A DNA stretch of 64,000 nt from Chamaesiphon sp041738715 (lineage in GTDB: Bacteria > Cyanobacteriota > Cyanobacteriia > Cyanobacteriales > Chamaesiphonaceae). Below the pieces are notes generated by a model. That model did not search any database. It had not been told where the DNA came from and was given only the letters and a program-made list of their open reading frames with translations. The first letter of the stretch is position 1; every line of letters starts with the position of its first letter. Shown one piece after another: positions 19,255-28,753 of this stretch. The translations under genes were made by a program, and so were the position numbers. Location of the stretch: contig JBGSPI010000077.1 of NCBI GenBank assembly GCA_041738715.1, positions 1 to 64,000 on the forward strand. Reading direction: 5' to 3'.

Positions 19255-20973
19255 GTGTTGTATCTAGCAGAAGTCCAAAAACCAAAATCTGGGTTTAATA
19301 TTAGCGGCAAGAGTAGATCTGAACTAAAGTTGTTGGCTTGTCAGCGGACTGAACAAAATTGGAGTGCTATCCCTGGCGAAGAACTGATCTCTGGACCAGA
19401 TGAGGTAAATAATTTCAATCCTGGTGTACTCGTATTGGTAGAGATGAATGCCAATCGCCAGATCCAATCACAACTGCGGGATGCTGGTAAACATTTGGTG
19501 AGCATTCTCCAAAATCTCTCCCGCCAAATTGAAAAATACAAAAAAGAAGCTGACGAAATTGAAAGCTGGCGGCAATCGCTAAGTCTACAAAGTCAACAGT
19601 TGCAACTGCGCCAAGAAGAAATATATGGGAGAGAAGAAGAATTAGAGCAAACTCGCGCCGAACTGGACAGATTGACTCAGGAGGCGCAAGCTCTAGAGTC
19701 TACTCTCGAAGAACACAATCGATCGCGGCAGGAATTATCCCAGCGGTGGGAACAACTGCGCGAAAAAGAACAACAACTCGAACAACAGCAACAATCGATT
19801 GTTGCTTCAGTCAGCGAGCAGCAAATTACCGAAATCAGATCTGCGCTACATCAGTTGAGCAGTGGTGGTGGCTTAAATCTCCAGCACTTGGAACCAACTA
19901 TTAACGCGATCGATTTTCAACAAGATCTGCTCAATCAACATTGGAACAGGCTTCATCAACAGCAACAGCGGGTGGTCGAAACTCAAGCCGAATTAGAGCA
20001 ACAACAGCAAGAAATCGATCGGCGTAAACACCAATTGAATGAGTTACAAACGGCTCTAGAACAAACGCAGACTGAGTGGGAAGTTCAGCAGCATACCTTG
20101 AGTATGCAGCAAGAATACGTTCAACGTCTGACGGCACGGATCGAGATCGAACAGGAGAACTATCAAAAAATCTACCTGATGTCTAAGGGCGCAGGGGCTG
20201 ATATCGGCGATGTCCAAAAAATCGATCTCGAACAGTTGGAAACAATGCCAATTGCTGAGTTACAAGCGATCGTCGAAAGTCTCCAAAAAGAGGTAGATCA
20301 ATCGGTTTATTTCGTTCACCTTGAAGAAGAAGAACTGCAAGAAAAACAAACGGCGATCAATGAAATTATGCAGGCAATCACTACCGCCAATGAGTTTGAC
20401 AAACTGAAACTAGAAGCTGAACTCGCTGACGAACAAGATAGCTATAATATGCTCGATCGAACTCTCGATGGTCAACGTCAAACCATGCGCGAACGTCAAA
20501 CTTTTCTCCAAATTCACAATCGGATCCTGCGCCAGCGGCAAGGTCATCCACCAGAAGGTGCAGAGAGTAATCAGATTCAATGGGAATCTGTCTTGCATAT
20601 TCTCGATCGTCAACGCGAACAACAGCAGGTGGAGCTAACTCAACTCGAAGCTAATATCCAACACCTGCGGACTACGCTCGAACAAGCTAAGGCTAAAGTT
20701 GAAGAACAGGTTAATGCTTATCTGGTCGAGTCGGAAGAAGTCCAAAAACTCGATCGGCAATATCAAGTCACGAAACAGATGTCTACTGAACTCAGTGCCA
20801 AAATCGATCTCTATCAGGAGATGATCCAACCGTTACAGAATCATATCAATACTTTTAAGGATCAATTGGGTAGCTTGGCTGATGTTGCTGGTCATCAACC
20901 GGAAAATCAACAAGCCATGCAACATATCGAATCCCTCCTCAATAATCTTGTCCATGGTACTCCCGCTAGCTAA
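19255..20973 (+). CDS. hmpF: HmpF-type coiled-coil motility protein
   Basis: A 572-residue cytoplasmic protein. Residues 1-85 form a conserved globular head (MLYLAEVQKPKSGF, ELKLLACQRTEQNWSAIPGEE, NFNPGVLVLVEMN). The rest (about 90-555) is almost continuous Gln/Glu-rich coiled coil. This matches HmpF, a filament-forming protein that in Nostoc punctiforme localises dynamically at cell poles and is needed for type IV pilus motility. It is divergent from the pilus chemotaxis operon, the context expected for that function. The start is GTG at 19255 with an AAAAGGGA ribosome site about 8 bases upstream; the next codon TTG is the only close alternative. Confidence 0.85.
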   Translation: MLYLAEVQKPKSGFNISGKSRSELKLLACQRTEQNWSAIPGEELISGPDEVNNFNPGVLVLVEMNANRQIQSQLRDAGKHLVSILQNLSRQIEKYKKEADEIESWRQSLSLQSQQLQLRQEEIYGREEELEQTRAELDRLTQEAQALESTLEEHNRSRQELSQRWEQLREKEQQLEQQQQSIVASVSEQQITEIRSALHQLSSGGGLNLQHLEPTINAIDFQQDLLNQHWNRLHQQQQRVVETQAELEQQQQEIDRRKHQLNELQTALEQTQTEWEVQQHTLSMQQEYVQRLTARIEIEQENYQKIYLMSKGAGADIGDVQKIDLEQLETMPIAELQAIVESLQKEVDQSVYFVHLEEEELQEKQTAINEIMQAITTANEFDKLKLEAELADEQDSYNMLDRTLDGQRQTMRERQTFLQIHNRILRQRQGHPPEGAESNQIQWESVLHILDRQREQQQVELTQLEANIQHLRTTLEQAKAKVEEQVNAYLVESEEVQKLDRQYQVTKQMSTELSAKIDLYQEMIQPLQNHINTFKDQLGSLADVAGHQPENQQAMQHIESLLNNLVHGTPAS

Positions 20974-20997
20974 TTGACTATGCCCTATTCCCTCCTC

Positions 20998-21018
20998 AAC
21001 CGCTGCGGCGGTTTTTTT
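20998..21018 (+). terminator. Rho-independent terminator of hmpF
   Basis: AACCGC/GCGGTT six-base stem with a TGCG loop, followed by T residues, 25 bases after the hmpF stop codon. Confidence 0.9.
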
Positions 21019-21579
21019 GTGGCAATGGATTGAACTTCTCAGGAAAATTGTTGATTCTCAGAAATAGATCGGCGATCGACAGTAGATCTAAACTACTCAA
21101 ATTGAGTCATAGATCGTCAATTATTTATGTCGAACTAGGTTAATCCGAATTGACGATCCCTGAGAATTATGTAGAGATATATCACGATCGAGCAACTTTA
21201 CTAATAAATGTTGCGACTACTTGATTTGTTTGATATGTTGTGTCTATGGAACAATTCTTCACATTTACGTTCCAATATCCACAGTAAACCAACTTACTGT
21301 TCGAGGAGATGTACTGTATGCTCGATCGCTTCCTATCCCTACTAAACTGCTGATTAACACAGATATACAGACTTGGGCGTTTCATTTAGACATCGCAGTT
21401 CGCCAATTTCTGTATTTTTGTCCAAAAGTCTTTAGCCGATCGATGACAAGTATTTAGACACAATTTCAGTTCCCGGTTTCTCCCTATCTGCCCAGAAGTT
21501 TAACTTCATGGACAAAGCTTTGCTCTAGATCAGATCCTACTGATGGTGCGGAGAAACCTTACCTTTGGAGGTTTTGAAG
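21019..21579. other. Intergenic region without a supportable gene
   Basis: About 560 bases. Only a TTG-initiated 78-codon frame without recognisable content is open. The last bases contain the GGAGG ribosome site of the next gene. Confidence 0.5.
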
Positions 21580-22389
21580 ATGAATATTCAAGGAAAAACT
21601 GCCCTCGTCACGGGGGCATCACGTGGCATCGGCCAAGCGATCGCTTTTGAACTAGCGAAACAAGGTGTGAAACGACTACTAATCGTCGCTCGCAGTGCCG
21701 AAAAGTTAACAGAAATCGCCACAGACATGGAATCACTGGGTGTGGAAGTCATTCCCATTCCGCTAGATTTAACCGATCGCATTCAGGTAAATGTGGCAAT
21801 GTCTCAAGCTTGGCGCGATTATGGCCCGATTCATTTACTGGTCAACTGTGCTGGCGTTGCTTATCAGGCTCCCTTTTTGGAGTCAAAGTTCCCCCACGTG
21901 CAAGAAGAAATCGCGATTAATCTTCTCGGTATGTATACTGTTACCCGATCGATTGCCCGCCGGATGGTGCAGCGACGCGAAGGTACAATCGTCAATGTTG
22001 CCAGTTTAATGGGCAAGGTGGCGGCACCTACGATGTCCACCTATTCGGCGACAAAGTTTGCCATTTTGGGCTTTACTCAAGCTCTACGCGGCGAACTAGC
22101 CAGTCATAATGTGCGAGTGATGGCTTTATTACCCACTTTGACGGATACCGATATGGTGCGAGACTTGAAATTGTTTCGCTGGGTTGTCCCGATGTCGCCC
22201 CAGCGCGTTGCTCAGGCTCTGATTCGGGGGCTGAAACGGGATGCGAATGAAGTGACTCTCGGCTGGCAAAGTCATTTAGCGGTGTTGGGCAATTATTTCG
22301 CCCCGCGGCTGCTCGAACAAGTGATCCAGCTTGCTGCTCCACTTCCTCGCCAACAGCAGTATTGGCAACGGTCAGGAGCTAAGGGTTAG
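21580..22389 (+). CDS. Short-chain dehydrogenase/reductase
   Basis: A 269-residue Rossmann-fold oxidoreductase of the classical SDR type. It shows the cofactor loop TGASRGIG (about residues 11-18), NCAG, catalytic Ser (VASLMGK), and YSATK (Tyr/Lys of the active site). The Arg after the second strand (VARSAEK) suggests NADP(H). The C-terminal 40 residues contain a hydrophobic stretch. The substrate cannot be read from sequence. The ATG at 21580 has a perfect GGAGG eight bases upstream, so a longer TTG-initiated frame from 21565 is rejected. Confidence 0.88.
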   Translation: MNIQGKTALVTGASRGIGQAIAFELAKQGVKRLLIVARSAEKLTEIATDMESLGVEVIPIPLDLTDRIQVNVAMSQAWRDYGPIHLLVNCAGVAYQAPFLESKFPHVQEEIAINLLGMYTVTRSIARRMVQRREGTIVNVASLMGKVAAPTMSTYSATKFAILGFTQALRGELASHNVRVMALLPTLTDTDMVRDLKLFRWVVPMSPQRVAQALIRGLKRDANEVTLGWQSHLAVLGNYFAPRLLEQVIQLAAPLPRQQQYWQRSGAKG

Positions 22390-22414
22390 CATCAGCGAAA
22401 AAAAGGTAGATCGT

Positions 22415-22468
22415 AGTTGAGAGTAGGTTGGTGGGTTTTGACTTGCTCAACCCACCACCATCTCAACT
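22415..22468. repeat. Long hairpin between convergent SDR and glgA genes
   Basis: Outer arms AGTTGAGA/TCTCAACT enclose inner arms TGGTGGGTT/AACCCACCA (22429-22437 and 22449-22457). The palindrome resembles dispersed cyanobacterial GGGTT...AACCC repeats. Between two convergent genes it may also stop transcription from both sides, although no T-tract follows. Confidence 0.6.
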
Positions 22469-22484
22469 CAACTAACGCCTCAAT

Positions 22485-23858
22485 CTAGCCCTCAAGAATT
22501 GACTTATACAACGCCTCATATTCGATCGCTGATTTACTCCAACTAAAATCACTCTCCATCCCCCGTTGTTGGAGTTCTGCCCATTGAGGTTTGTAATTAA
22601 AGCTTTCCCACGCCCGTACCATACAGGTGTACAGATCCAATGGTTCATAGCGATCGAAACAATAACCTGTACCTTGATGGTGTTGTGGATTGTGATGGGA
22701 TACCGTATCTACTAGTCCACCTGTCCGCCGGACAATTGGCACACAACCATAGCGCATAGCTAACATCTGACTGATGCCACAGGGTTCAAACCGACTGGGC
22801 ATTAAGAACGCATCGGCACCACCATAAATCCGCCGCGAGAGCGATTCATTGTACATCAGATAGGTCGCCATCCGTCCTGGATAGCGGGAGGCTAATTGCC
22901 ACAATTGAGTTTCATAGTGACGTTCGCCTGTGCCTAAAACGACAAACTGGGCATCAGTATAAGCGAGGAATCGATCGAGTGTTTGAAGCATTAGATCCAA
23001 TCCTTTCTGCTCCACCAATCGCGATACCATCCCGACGACAAAAGTATCGGGATTCACTGTTAACCCGACTTCCTGCTGGAGCGATGCTTTATTCGCACTC
23101 CGGTTTTCTAAAGTTTTAGGTGTGAAGGTTTTGACTAGTGCCGGATCGGTAGCTGGATCGTAAACTTCCGTATCGATCCCATTGACAATTCCCGACAACC
23201 TGCCACTGATAAAGGATAATAACCCTTCAATTTTTTCACCATACTCGATCGTTTTAATCTGCGCCGCATAGGTTGGTGAAACTGTATTCACGCGATCGGC
23301 ATACTGCACCGCCGCCGCCATTGTATTATGTCCCTGCATATACCAAGGACACCAGGTAATCCGCTCCAGAAACCACCGCCATGGCCCTTGATAAGCTAAA
23401 TTATGAATCGTAAACACGGTACTAATATCGGGATCTTGGTGCATCCAGACAGGCAGCATTCCCGTATGCCAGTCATGACAGTGAAGCAGATTAGGTTTCC
23501 AATAGTTCCAGCAAAACTCTGCCGCACCATTAGCAAAAAAGGTAAATCGCCAATCTTCATCTTCGCCACCATAAATCCGCTGGGGATCGAACACCGGATG
23601 GCCCATCAAGTATAGGGGCACATCGGTGCCAGGGAGAACTGTCTCATACACGGCGAAGTGGTTGAACATGGCATAGCCCCACCACACAGGCTCATAGGGA
23701 ATATCTAGTTTCCCCACTAATGAGCCGTAGTAAGGCATGAAGATTCGCACATCATGCCCCATTTTGCGTAAGAATTTGGGTAAAGCACCGACAACATCAC
23801 CCATCCCACCGACTTTCGCAATGGGCGCAGCTTCCGCCGCGACAAATAAAATTTTCAT
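22485..23858 (-). CDS. glgA: Glycogen (starch) synthase, GlgA1 type
   Basis: Transfers glucose from ADP-glucose to the growing alpha-1,4-glucan. It is a 457-residue GT5 glycosyltransferase with KVGGMGDVVGALPK near the N-terminus (ADP-glucose loop), a HCHDWHTGM motif, GTGERHYE, SRFEPCGISQ and RRTGGLVDTV. Length is slightly below the common 470-490. The sequence is closest by memory to the cyanobacterial GlgA1 group rather than GlgA2. It is convergent with the SDR gene and monocistronic. Confidence 0.95.
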   Translation of the reverse strand: MKILFVAAEAAPIAKVGGMGDVVGALPKFLRKMGHDVRIFMPYYGSLVGKLDIPYEPVWWGYAMFNHFAVYETVLPGTDVPLYLMGHPVFDPQRIYGGEDEDWRFTFFANGAAEFCWNYWKPNLLHCHDWHTGMLPVWMHQDPDISTVFTIHNLAYQGPWRWFLERITWCPWYMQGHNTMAAAVQYADRVNTVSPTYAAQIKTIEYGEKIEGLLSFISGRLSGIVNGIDTEVYDPATDPALVKTFTPKTLENRSANKASLQQEVGLTVNPDTFVVGMVSRLVEQKGLDLMLQTLDRFLAYTDAQFVVLGTGERHYETQLWQLASRYPGRMATYLMYNESLSRRIYGGADAFLMPSRFEPCGISQMLAMRYGCVPIVRRTGGLVDTVSHHNPQHHQGTGYCFDRYEPLDLYTCMVRAWESFNYKPQWAELQQRGMESDFSWSKSAIEYEALYKSILEG

Positions 23859-24084
23859 AGATATTTAAATATTGTCGGGGCTGACACTCAACATCCCGAC
23901 CTCAGCTATCTTACCATTCCATGCTCTCGGCAAGGACTAATCCGACTGGAATAAGCTTGCTCCTGAGACACTATACGACTTAGATTTGGCAACGCCTGGG
24001 TTTGTTTACACCGCCCATTACTAGCCATATAATTGAAATACTTCCGTCACTAAATATTATGACATCAGTAAAAACATTATTACT

Positions 24085-24924
24085 ATGGTATCAATCGATC
24101 GGCGAGTTGTATTAATCACAGGTGCTTCTTCTGGCATTGGAAAAGCCTCTGCTCAGTATTTGCACCAGAAGGGCTATCGGGTTTATGGAACCAGTCGTTA
24201 CGCAATGAAATTGTCTACCGCTGATTTTGTAAGTTCTGAGCAATTTGAATTGATTGGGATGGATATGACTTCAGAATCATCAATCTCCCAGGCTATTGAG
24301 ACAATCATCGCTCGGGAGGGGCGGTTAGATGTGGTGGTCAATAATGCTGGATATGGATTGGCGGGCGCGATTGAAGATACCCAGATATCAGAAGCCCAAT
24401 CCCTGATGGAAACGAACTTTTTTGGGGTAATGCGAGTTTGTCGGGCAGTATTACCGCTGATGCGTGAGCAAGGCGCAGGTTATTTGATTAATATTAGTTC
24501 GATCGCTGGTTTGACGGCCATTCCCTTTCAAGCTCTTTACAGTGCCAGTAAGTTTGCCATTGAAGGTTTTTCGGAAGCTCTGCGGATGGAAGTCCAGCCC
24601 TATGGGATTAAGGTGGTGTTGATTGAGCCTGGAGATTTTCAGACGGAGTTTACGGCGCGTCGGCTCAAGACTGTGGCGGCGCAAAGTGAAACGGCTTACA
24701 CGCAGAGGTTAGCCAAGGCACTAGCCGTAATGGAATCTGATGAACAGCAAGGTTTAAAGCCTGAACTAGTCGGGTATTTGTTGGAAAAGATTATCACAAC
24801 GAGTTCGCCACAATTAAGATACGAGATCGCACCTCAAACCGAAAAATTGGCAGTGGAGTTGAAAAAGAGAATCCCTGGGGAACTTTATGAGTGGATGATT
24901 ATGAAGTACTTTAATTTACTATAA
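24085..24924 (+). CDS. Short-chain dehydrogenase/reductase (oxidoreductase)
   Basis: A 279-residue classical SDR with TGASSGIG (about 13-20), a Tyr-Gly-Thr-Ser-Arg stretch typical of NADP-binding members, NNAGYG, ISSIAGL and YSASK (catalytic Tyr/Lys). The C-terminus carries the EPGDFQTEF motif of the family of broad-specificity ketoreductases. Substrate unknown. It lies divergent from glgA and convergent with the metallo-beta-lactamase gene; the flanks give no pathway link. Confidence 0.88.
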   Translation: MVSIDRRVVLITGASSGIGKASAQYLHQKGYRVYGTSRYAMKLSTADFVSSEQFELIGMDMTSESSISQAIETIIAREGRLDVVVNNAGYGLAGAIEDTQISEAQSLMETNFFGVMRVCRAVLPLMREQGAGYLINISSIAGLTAIPFQALYSASKFAIEGFSEALRMEVQPYGIKVVLIEPGDFQTEFTARRLKTVAAQSETAYTQRLAKALAVMESDEQQGLKPELVGYLLEKIITTSSPQLRYEIAPQTEKLAVELKKRIPGELYEWMIMKYFNLL

Positions 24925-24976
24925 ATCAATATGTTTCCACGCCACGATGATTACACATTGAAAGGGCTATCCGCCG

Positions 24977-25858
24977 CTAACCCACCACCCGCTCCCGCAC
25001 CCGACTCGAATCAAACACGGAAATTTCCATCCCCTCCCTGGCGACTACTACATCAGGAAAAACTTCACTTGATCGAATCCCAATCAAATCCATAAACTCA
25101 TCATCATGACTGGGATCGTGATGGAAAATTACCAACTTTTTCACCTGTGCGGCTTGAGCGACCTTGATGGCTGCTTGCCAAGTTGAATGTCCCCAACCAA
25201 TCTTACTAGTTTGGGGATGATGATACTCTTCGTCTGTATAAGTGCAATCATAAATTAAGACATCAGCCCGATCGACCAGTGTTAAGACATTTTCATCAAG
25301 TCCTTTGGCTGGATGCTCGGTATCAGTAATATAGGCAACCACCCGACCTCGCCAACTTACCCGATAACCCATTGAACCACCAGGATGATTTAATAATCCA
25401 GTTTGGATGGTAACTGCACCAATATTTATTCGATCACCATATTTTAGATCGTGAAACCGTAGATTGGCACCCATCATTTGTAATGGTACCGGAAAATTTG
25501 GTTGCATCATCTGATCGTTGAGACGTTGTTCGATTGTCACCCCATTCGGCATGACACCACCATAGATATCAAACTCATTTCCCGCCATAAACGCGGGGGA
25601 AAAAAACGGAAATCCCTGAATATGATCCCAGTGGGAGTGGGAAAAAAATAAATGCCCACGCACAGGTAATTGACGCAGTAGTGCTTGTCCTAAAACATAG
25701 ATCCCAGTCCCTGCGTCAAAAATCAGTCGATGACCACCAACCAACATTTCCACACAGGGCGTATTTCCACCGTAACGGACAGTAGCGGCTCCAGGACAGG
25801 CAATGCTACCCCGGACACCCCAGAAATGAATTTTGAATTGGTGTTCCAGTTTCGACAT
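24977..25858 (-). CDS. Metallo-beta-lactamase-fold hydrolase
   Basis: A 293-residue protein with the motif HSHWDHIQGFPFF (metal ligands HxHxDH) at about residues 74-86, ITDTEHP, the metal Asp in LIYDCTYTDEEY, HSTW and HHDPSHDD. This is the arrangement of MBL-fold phosphodiesterases of the cyclic-nucleotide PDE/RNase Z-like branch. The opening block (HFWGVRGSIACPGAATVRYGGNT) is typical of a bacterial group sometimes fused to response regulators or cyclases. The exact substrate is not known. Confidence 0.85.
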   Translation of the reverse strand: MSKLEHQFKIHFWGVRGSIACPGAATVRYGGNTPCVEMLVGGHRLIFDAGTGIYVLGQALLRQLPVRGHLFFSHSHWDHIQGFPFFSPAFMAGNEFDIYGGVMPNGVTIEQRLNDQMMQPNFPVPLQMMGANLRFHDLKYGDRINIGAVTIQTGLLNHPGGSMGYRVSWRGRVVAYITDTEHPAKGLDENVLTLVDRADVLIYDCTYTDEEYHHPQTSKIGWGHSTWQAAIKVAQAAQVKKLVIFHHDPSHDDEFMDLIGIRSSEVFPDVVVAREGMEISVFDSSRVRERVVG

Positions 25859-25982
25859 GAATAAATTAGTGACTAGTAGAGTCGATCTTGATAATTGACG
25901 ATCGAGCAGTCAGGATGGGGGACTGATGGCATAAATTATTATGCCCAAAAATTAGAGATCGAGTGTCAGATCGACTAATCGT

Positions 25983-27317
25983 CTAGAGTGTATAAGTGAA
26001 ATCCTCTATTAACATCCCCGGTGTCCAACTACCGCCCAATTGCCGACTACTATATGTATCAACATCGGGAGTGAATTCAAGATGATTCGTTAGTGCGATC
26101 AGATGATCGCCCCAACAACGGTATAGACTTTCATCAAAGCGCAAATTGGCGATCGGCGCAACGATCTCACCCCGTTCGACCCAGAAACAAGCATAGCGAG
26201 TCATTCCAGTTACTCGACCAGTCGGTCGGTCACTCCAGTTGAGATAATGGAGATTAGATAAATATAAACCTGTATCTAAAGTTGCTAAAATTCGATCGGT
26301 TGTAAGATCGCCAGGGCTAATTTCTGCCGAACGAAGGGACTCACTGCGATTTGCTCCATTAGCTGGCTTCTGATACTCTTTGGCGGTACGAGCGTTGACG
26401 AGAGTATTTGCCAATCGACCGCGATCGATTAAGGTCAGATTAGCTGGGGCAATTTCGCCCAATTCATTAAATCTTGGCACTAAGCCATGTTGGAAGTTTT
26501 CCGAGATAGTTAATTTGGGTGATAGCAATTGTTCTTGCCGTTGCAATGCCCCGAAACAGCTTCGACCCTGTTGTAAGGCTGCCTCACTAATCCCCCCCCA
26601 AGACAGCATTCCTAACAGATCTGCCGTAGCTGCTGGAGCTAGATAGGTGCGATATTTACCCCGCTCGATCGTTTTAAGGGGTTGGGCTAATCGGCTGAGT
26701 TGGGTTTTCGATTGGGCGATTTTCGCTTGGTAGGTGGCTGGTTCCCAATGAGTGCCAGCTAGTGTACCTTTGACGGCTTGCCCACTACTGGTAAATAGGG
26801 AGTAGTCTAGGGTATAGGATTCAGTCGCAAACCAATGTTTCTGCCCACTACTGTCGGCGTAGCCCCGAATTAATCGCCCAGCTGCATATAATCCAGTAAA
26901 GTCCAAACCAGTCACAACTGGTAATAAAGCATTTACCACCTCCCCATCTGGCAATAACTCGCCCCCATTTACCTCGTAACTCACCGCATCTCCAGTAGGT
27001 AAAACTAAGTAAGGATCGACTGGTAAAGATGGCACTTCTGCCCTGAGTAAGTCTAATGCCGCTTGTGCTTGAGGTAAATCTATGTCGATGTCTCCGGTAA
27101 AAGGAAACTCTACTGAACTGCTCCGTTGCTGGTAAATTAGTTTTAGTTGCAAACTACCATCTCGAACTATACCTGTTTGCCGAACTTTAGCGTGATTAAA
27201 CCGTGTAAATTGGCTTAGTTCTGCCTGCAATCGTAAGGTAAAGTGTTCTGTCTGCTGCAAGCTTTGAATTAAACCAGCTAATAGCCGATCGAAACTTGTT
27301 TCTAATTTATCGCTCAT
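25983..27317 (-). CDS. TldD/PmbA family protein
   Basis: A 444-residue member of the TldD/TldE (PmbA) family. It shows the C-terminal hallmarks FNELGEIAPANLTLIDRGRL, RTAKEYQ and the WTPGMLIEDF end. The HExxxH metal site of TldD is not visible, so this is the TldE/PmbA-like, non-catalytic type. Such proteins form a heterodimeric metalloprotease with TldD that trims peptides. The TldD partner is not in the window. The protein is soluble, without a signal peptide. Confidence 0.8.
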   Translation of the reverse strand: MSDKLETSFDRLLAGLIQSLQQTEHFTLRLQAELSQFTRFNHAKVRQTGIVRDGSLQLKLIYQQRSSSVEFPFTGDIDIDLPQAQAALDLLRAEVPSLPVDPYLVLPTGDAVSYEVNGGELLPDGEVVNALLPVVTGLDFTGLYAAGRLIRGYADSSGQKHWFATESYTLDYSLFTSSGQAVKGTLAGTHWEPATYQAKIAQSKTQLSRLAQPLKTIERGKYRTYLAPAATADLLGMLSWGGISEAALQQGRSCFGALQRQEQLLSPKLTISENFQHGLVPRFNELGEIAPANLTLIDRGRLANTLVNARTAKEYQKPANGANRSESLRSAEISPGDLTTDRILATLDTGLYLSNLHYLNWSDRPTGRVTGMTRYACFWVERGEIVAPIANLRFDESLYRCWGDHLIALTNHLEFTPDVDTYSSRQLGGSWTPGMLIEDFTYTL

Positions 27318-27750
27318 TAAATTTACCTGAATAAAATTATAATATTTCGCTGATTGACTCGGAAATTTTCTCTGTTAATAGTATTATTTATAAACATGAG
27401 ATAAACACTCTCAAATTTATCAACATTGATTGCGATCGCTAGACTCGATCGATTTAGGGTGCTAAATTGTTAATCAAGAAGCGAACAGCTTCGTTAGACA
27501 GACTGCTACAGTTCAGTTTAGATCTTAATCTAAGAGGAAAAAAATCTGTTTCTCATTACTTCTGTATTTCTGTCCCATTTCAACCGCAAAAGCAACACCA
27601 ATCCCCAACCCAAATATCTCTCATTCTGTCAAGCAGAGAGCCATACACGCTAACTCAGCAGTGCAACTCTAGATTTTGTCACAAGGAGCAGAGAGATCCC
27701 TTAGAGGTTACTGCAAAGGTGTTGCTTTTGACATGAGTAGCCATTCACAA
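27318..27750. other. Intergenic region without a supportable gene
   Basis: About 430 bases between two minus-strand genes. A plus-strand 89-codon frame (27467-27736) starts at TTG and has no recognisable motif or ribosome site; it is not accepted. No terminator or repeat array stands out. Confidence 0.5.
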
Positions 27751-28671
27751 TCATCCTCCGTGCATTTTCGCGGCAATCGCGTGGGATTCTCGTTGCAAAA
27801 AGTCAAAAAACGTACTGGCAAGGATCGAGAGTTGCTTGTCTGCGGGATAAACGATATACCAATGACGTTCGATCGGAAAATGCTCTACATCTAAGATTGT
27901 CAACCCACCTGATGTAGCTGTTTCCGGCGTGAAAGTGTGCTGAGAAAGTACTGAAATTCCAAACCCTACACCAATAGCTTGTTTAATTGCTTCATTTCCC
28001 CCTAACTCTAACCGTACCTTCACCGACACACCATGTTTGGCAAATAGCTGTTCCACCGCAGCCCGCGTACCCGATCCAGGTTCCCGCATGATAAAAGGTT
28101 CATTATGCAATTTAGAGATCGGAATATTTTTCTCCTGCGCCAAGGGATGATTTACTGGGGCGACGACAACTAGGGGATTTTCCAAAAATGGATGTAAGGC
28201 AACGTCTAATCGTTCAGGGATTTTACTAATAATATATAGATCGTCGAGATTCTCATTCAGTCGGTCTAGAATTCGTTCATGATTGGTAATTTCCAGTGCA
28301 ACATCTACGCCGGGATATAACTGACAAAATGGGGCAAGGGCACGAGGAATAAAGTACTTAGTTGTCGTAATCGTGGCTAGTTTGAGCTTACCTTGCTTCA
28401 TTCCTTGTAAGTCGGTAATTTTCATCTCAAATCGAGATAGCCTATCGAAAACTTCTCGGCAAGTAAGCAGCAACTCTTGTCCTGATTCTGTCAGATATAG
28501 TTTTTTCCCAATCTGTTCAAATAATGGTACTCCAACATTTTGGGTTAGTTGCTTGATCTGCATTGATACAGTTGGTTGTGTCAAAGACAATTCTTCGGCA
28601 GCACGAGTAATACTAGTTAATCTGGCGACGGTTTCAAAGACTTTGAGTTGGTGGAGAGTAGATTGACGCAT
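27751..28671 (-). CDS. LysR-type transcriptional regulator (RbcR/CbbR-like)
   Basis: A 306-residue LTTR. The N-terminal winged helix (LHQLKVFETVARLTSITRAA..., residues 5-65) binds DNA and the C-terminal periplasmic-binding-like domain (about 90-300) senses an effector. The sequence resembles the RbcR/CbbR/NdhR group that controls CO2-fixation and carbon-uptake genes in cyanobacteria (REPGSGTRAAVEQLF, LELGGNEAIKQAIGVGFGIS). The regulated target is not obvious: no carboxysome or uptake gene is adjacent, and the divergent partner expected for an LTTR is missing because the next gene runs the same way. Confidence 0.88.
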   Translation of the reverse strand: MRQSTLHQLKVFETVARLTSITRAAEELSLTQPTVSMQIKQLTQNVGVPLFEQIGKKLYLTESGQELLLTCREVFDRLSRFEMKITDLQGMKQGKLKLATITTTKYFIPRALAPFCQLYPGVDVALEITNHERILDRLNENLDDLYIISKIPERLDVALHPFLENPLVVVAPVNHPLAQEKNIPISKLHNEPFIMREPGSGTRAAVEQLFAKHGVSVKVRLELGGNEAIKQAIGVGFGISVLSQHTFTPETATSGGLTILDVEHFPIERHWYIVYPADKQLSILASTFFDFLQRESHAIAAKMHGG

Positions 28672-28753
28672 GGGTTAGGGGTTAGAGGTTAGGAAAAAGG
28701 GAAGAGTTGAGAGTTGAAAGTTGAAAGTTGAAAGTTGACAGTCCCCTAGTCCC
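28672..28753. repeat. Heptanucleotide repeats (STRR) between LysR and lipoprotein genes
   Basis: Three heptamer families follow each other: GGTTAGG/GGTTAGA (28673-28700), AGTTGAA/AGTTGAG (28706-28740, about five units) and a CCCCTAGT pair (28741-28758). They run to the stop codon of the lipoprotein gene. Confidence 0.8.

Noticed and set aside
21221..21457. 78-codon plus-strand frame between hmpF and the SDR gene
   Set aside because: TTG start, no motif, no ribosome site.
27467..27736. 89-codon plus-strand frame between TldD-like and LysR genes
   Set aside because: TTG start, no ribosome site, low-complexity content; probably chance.
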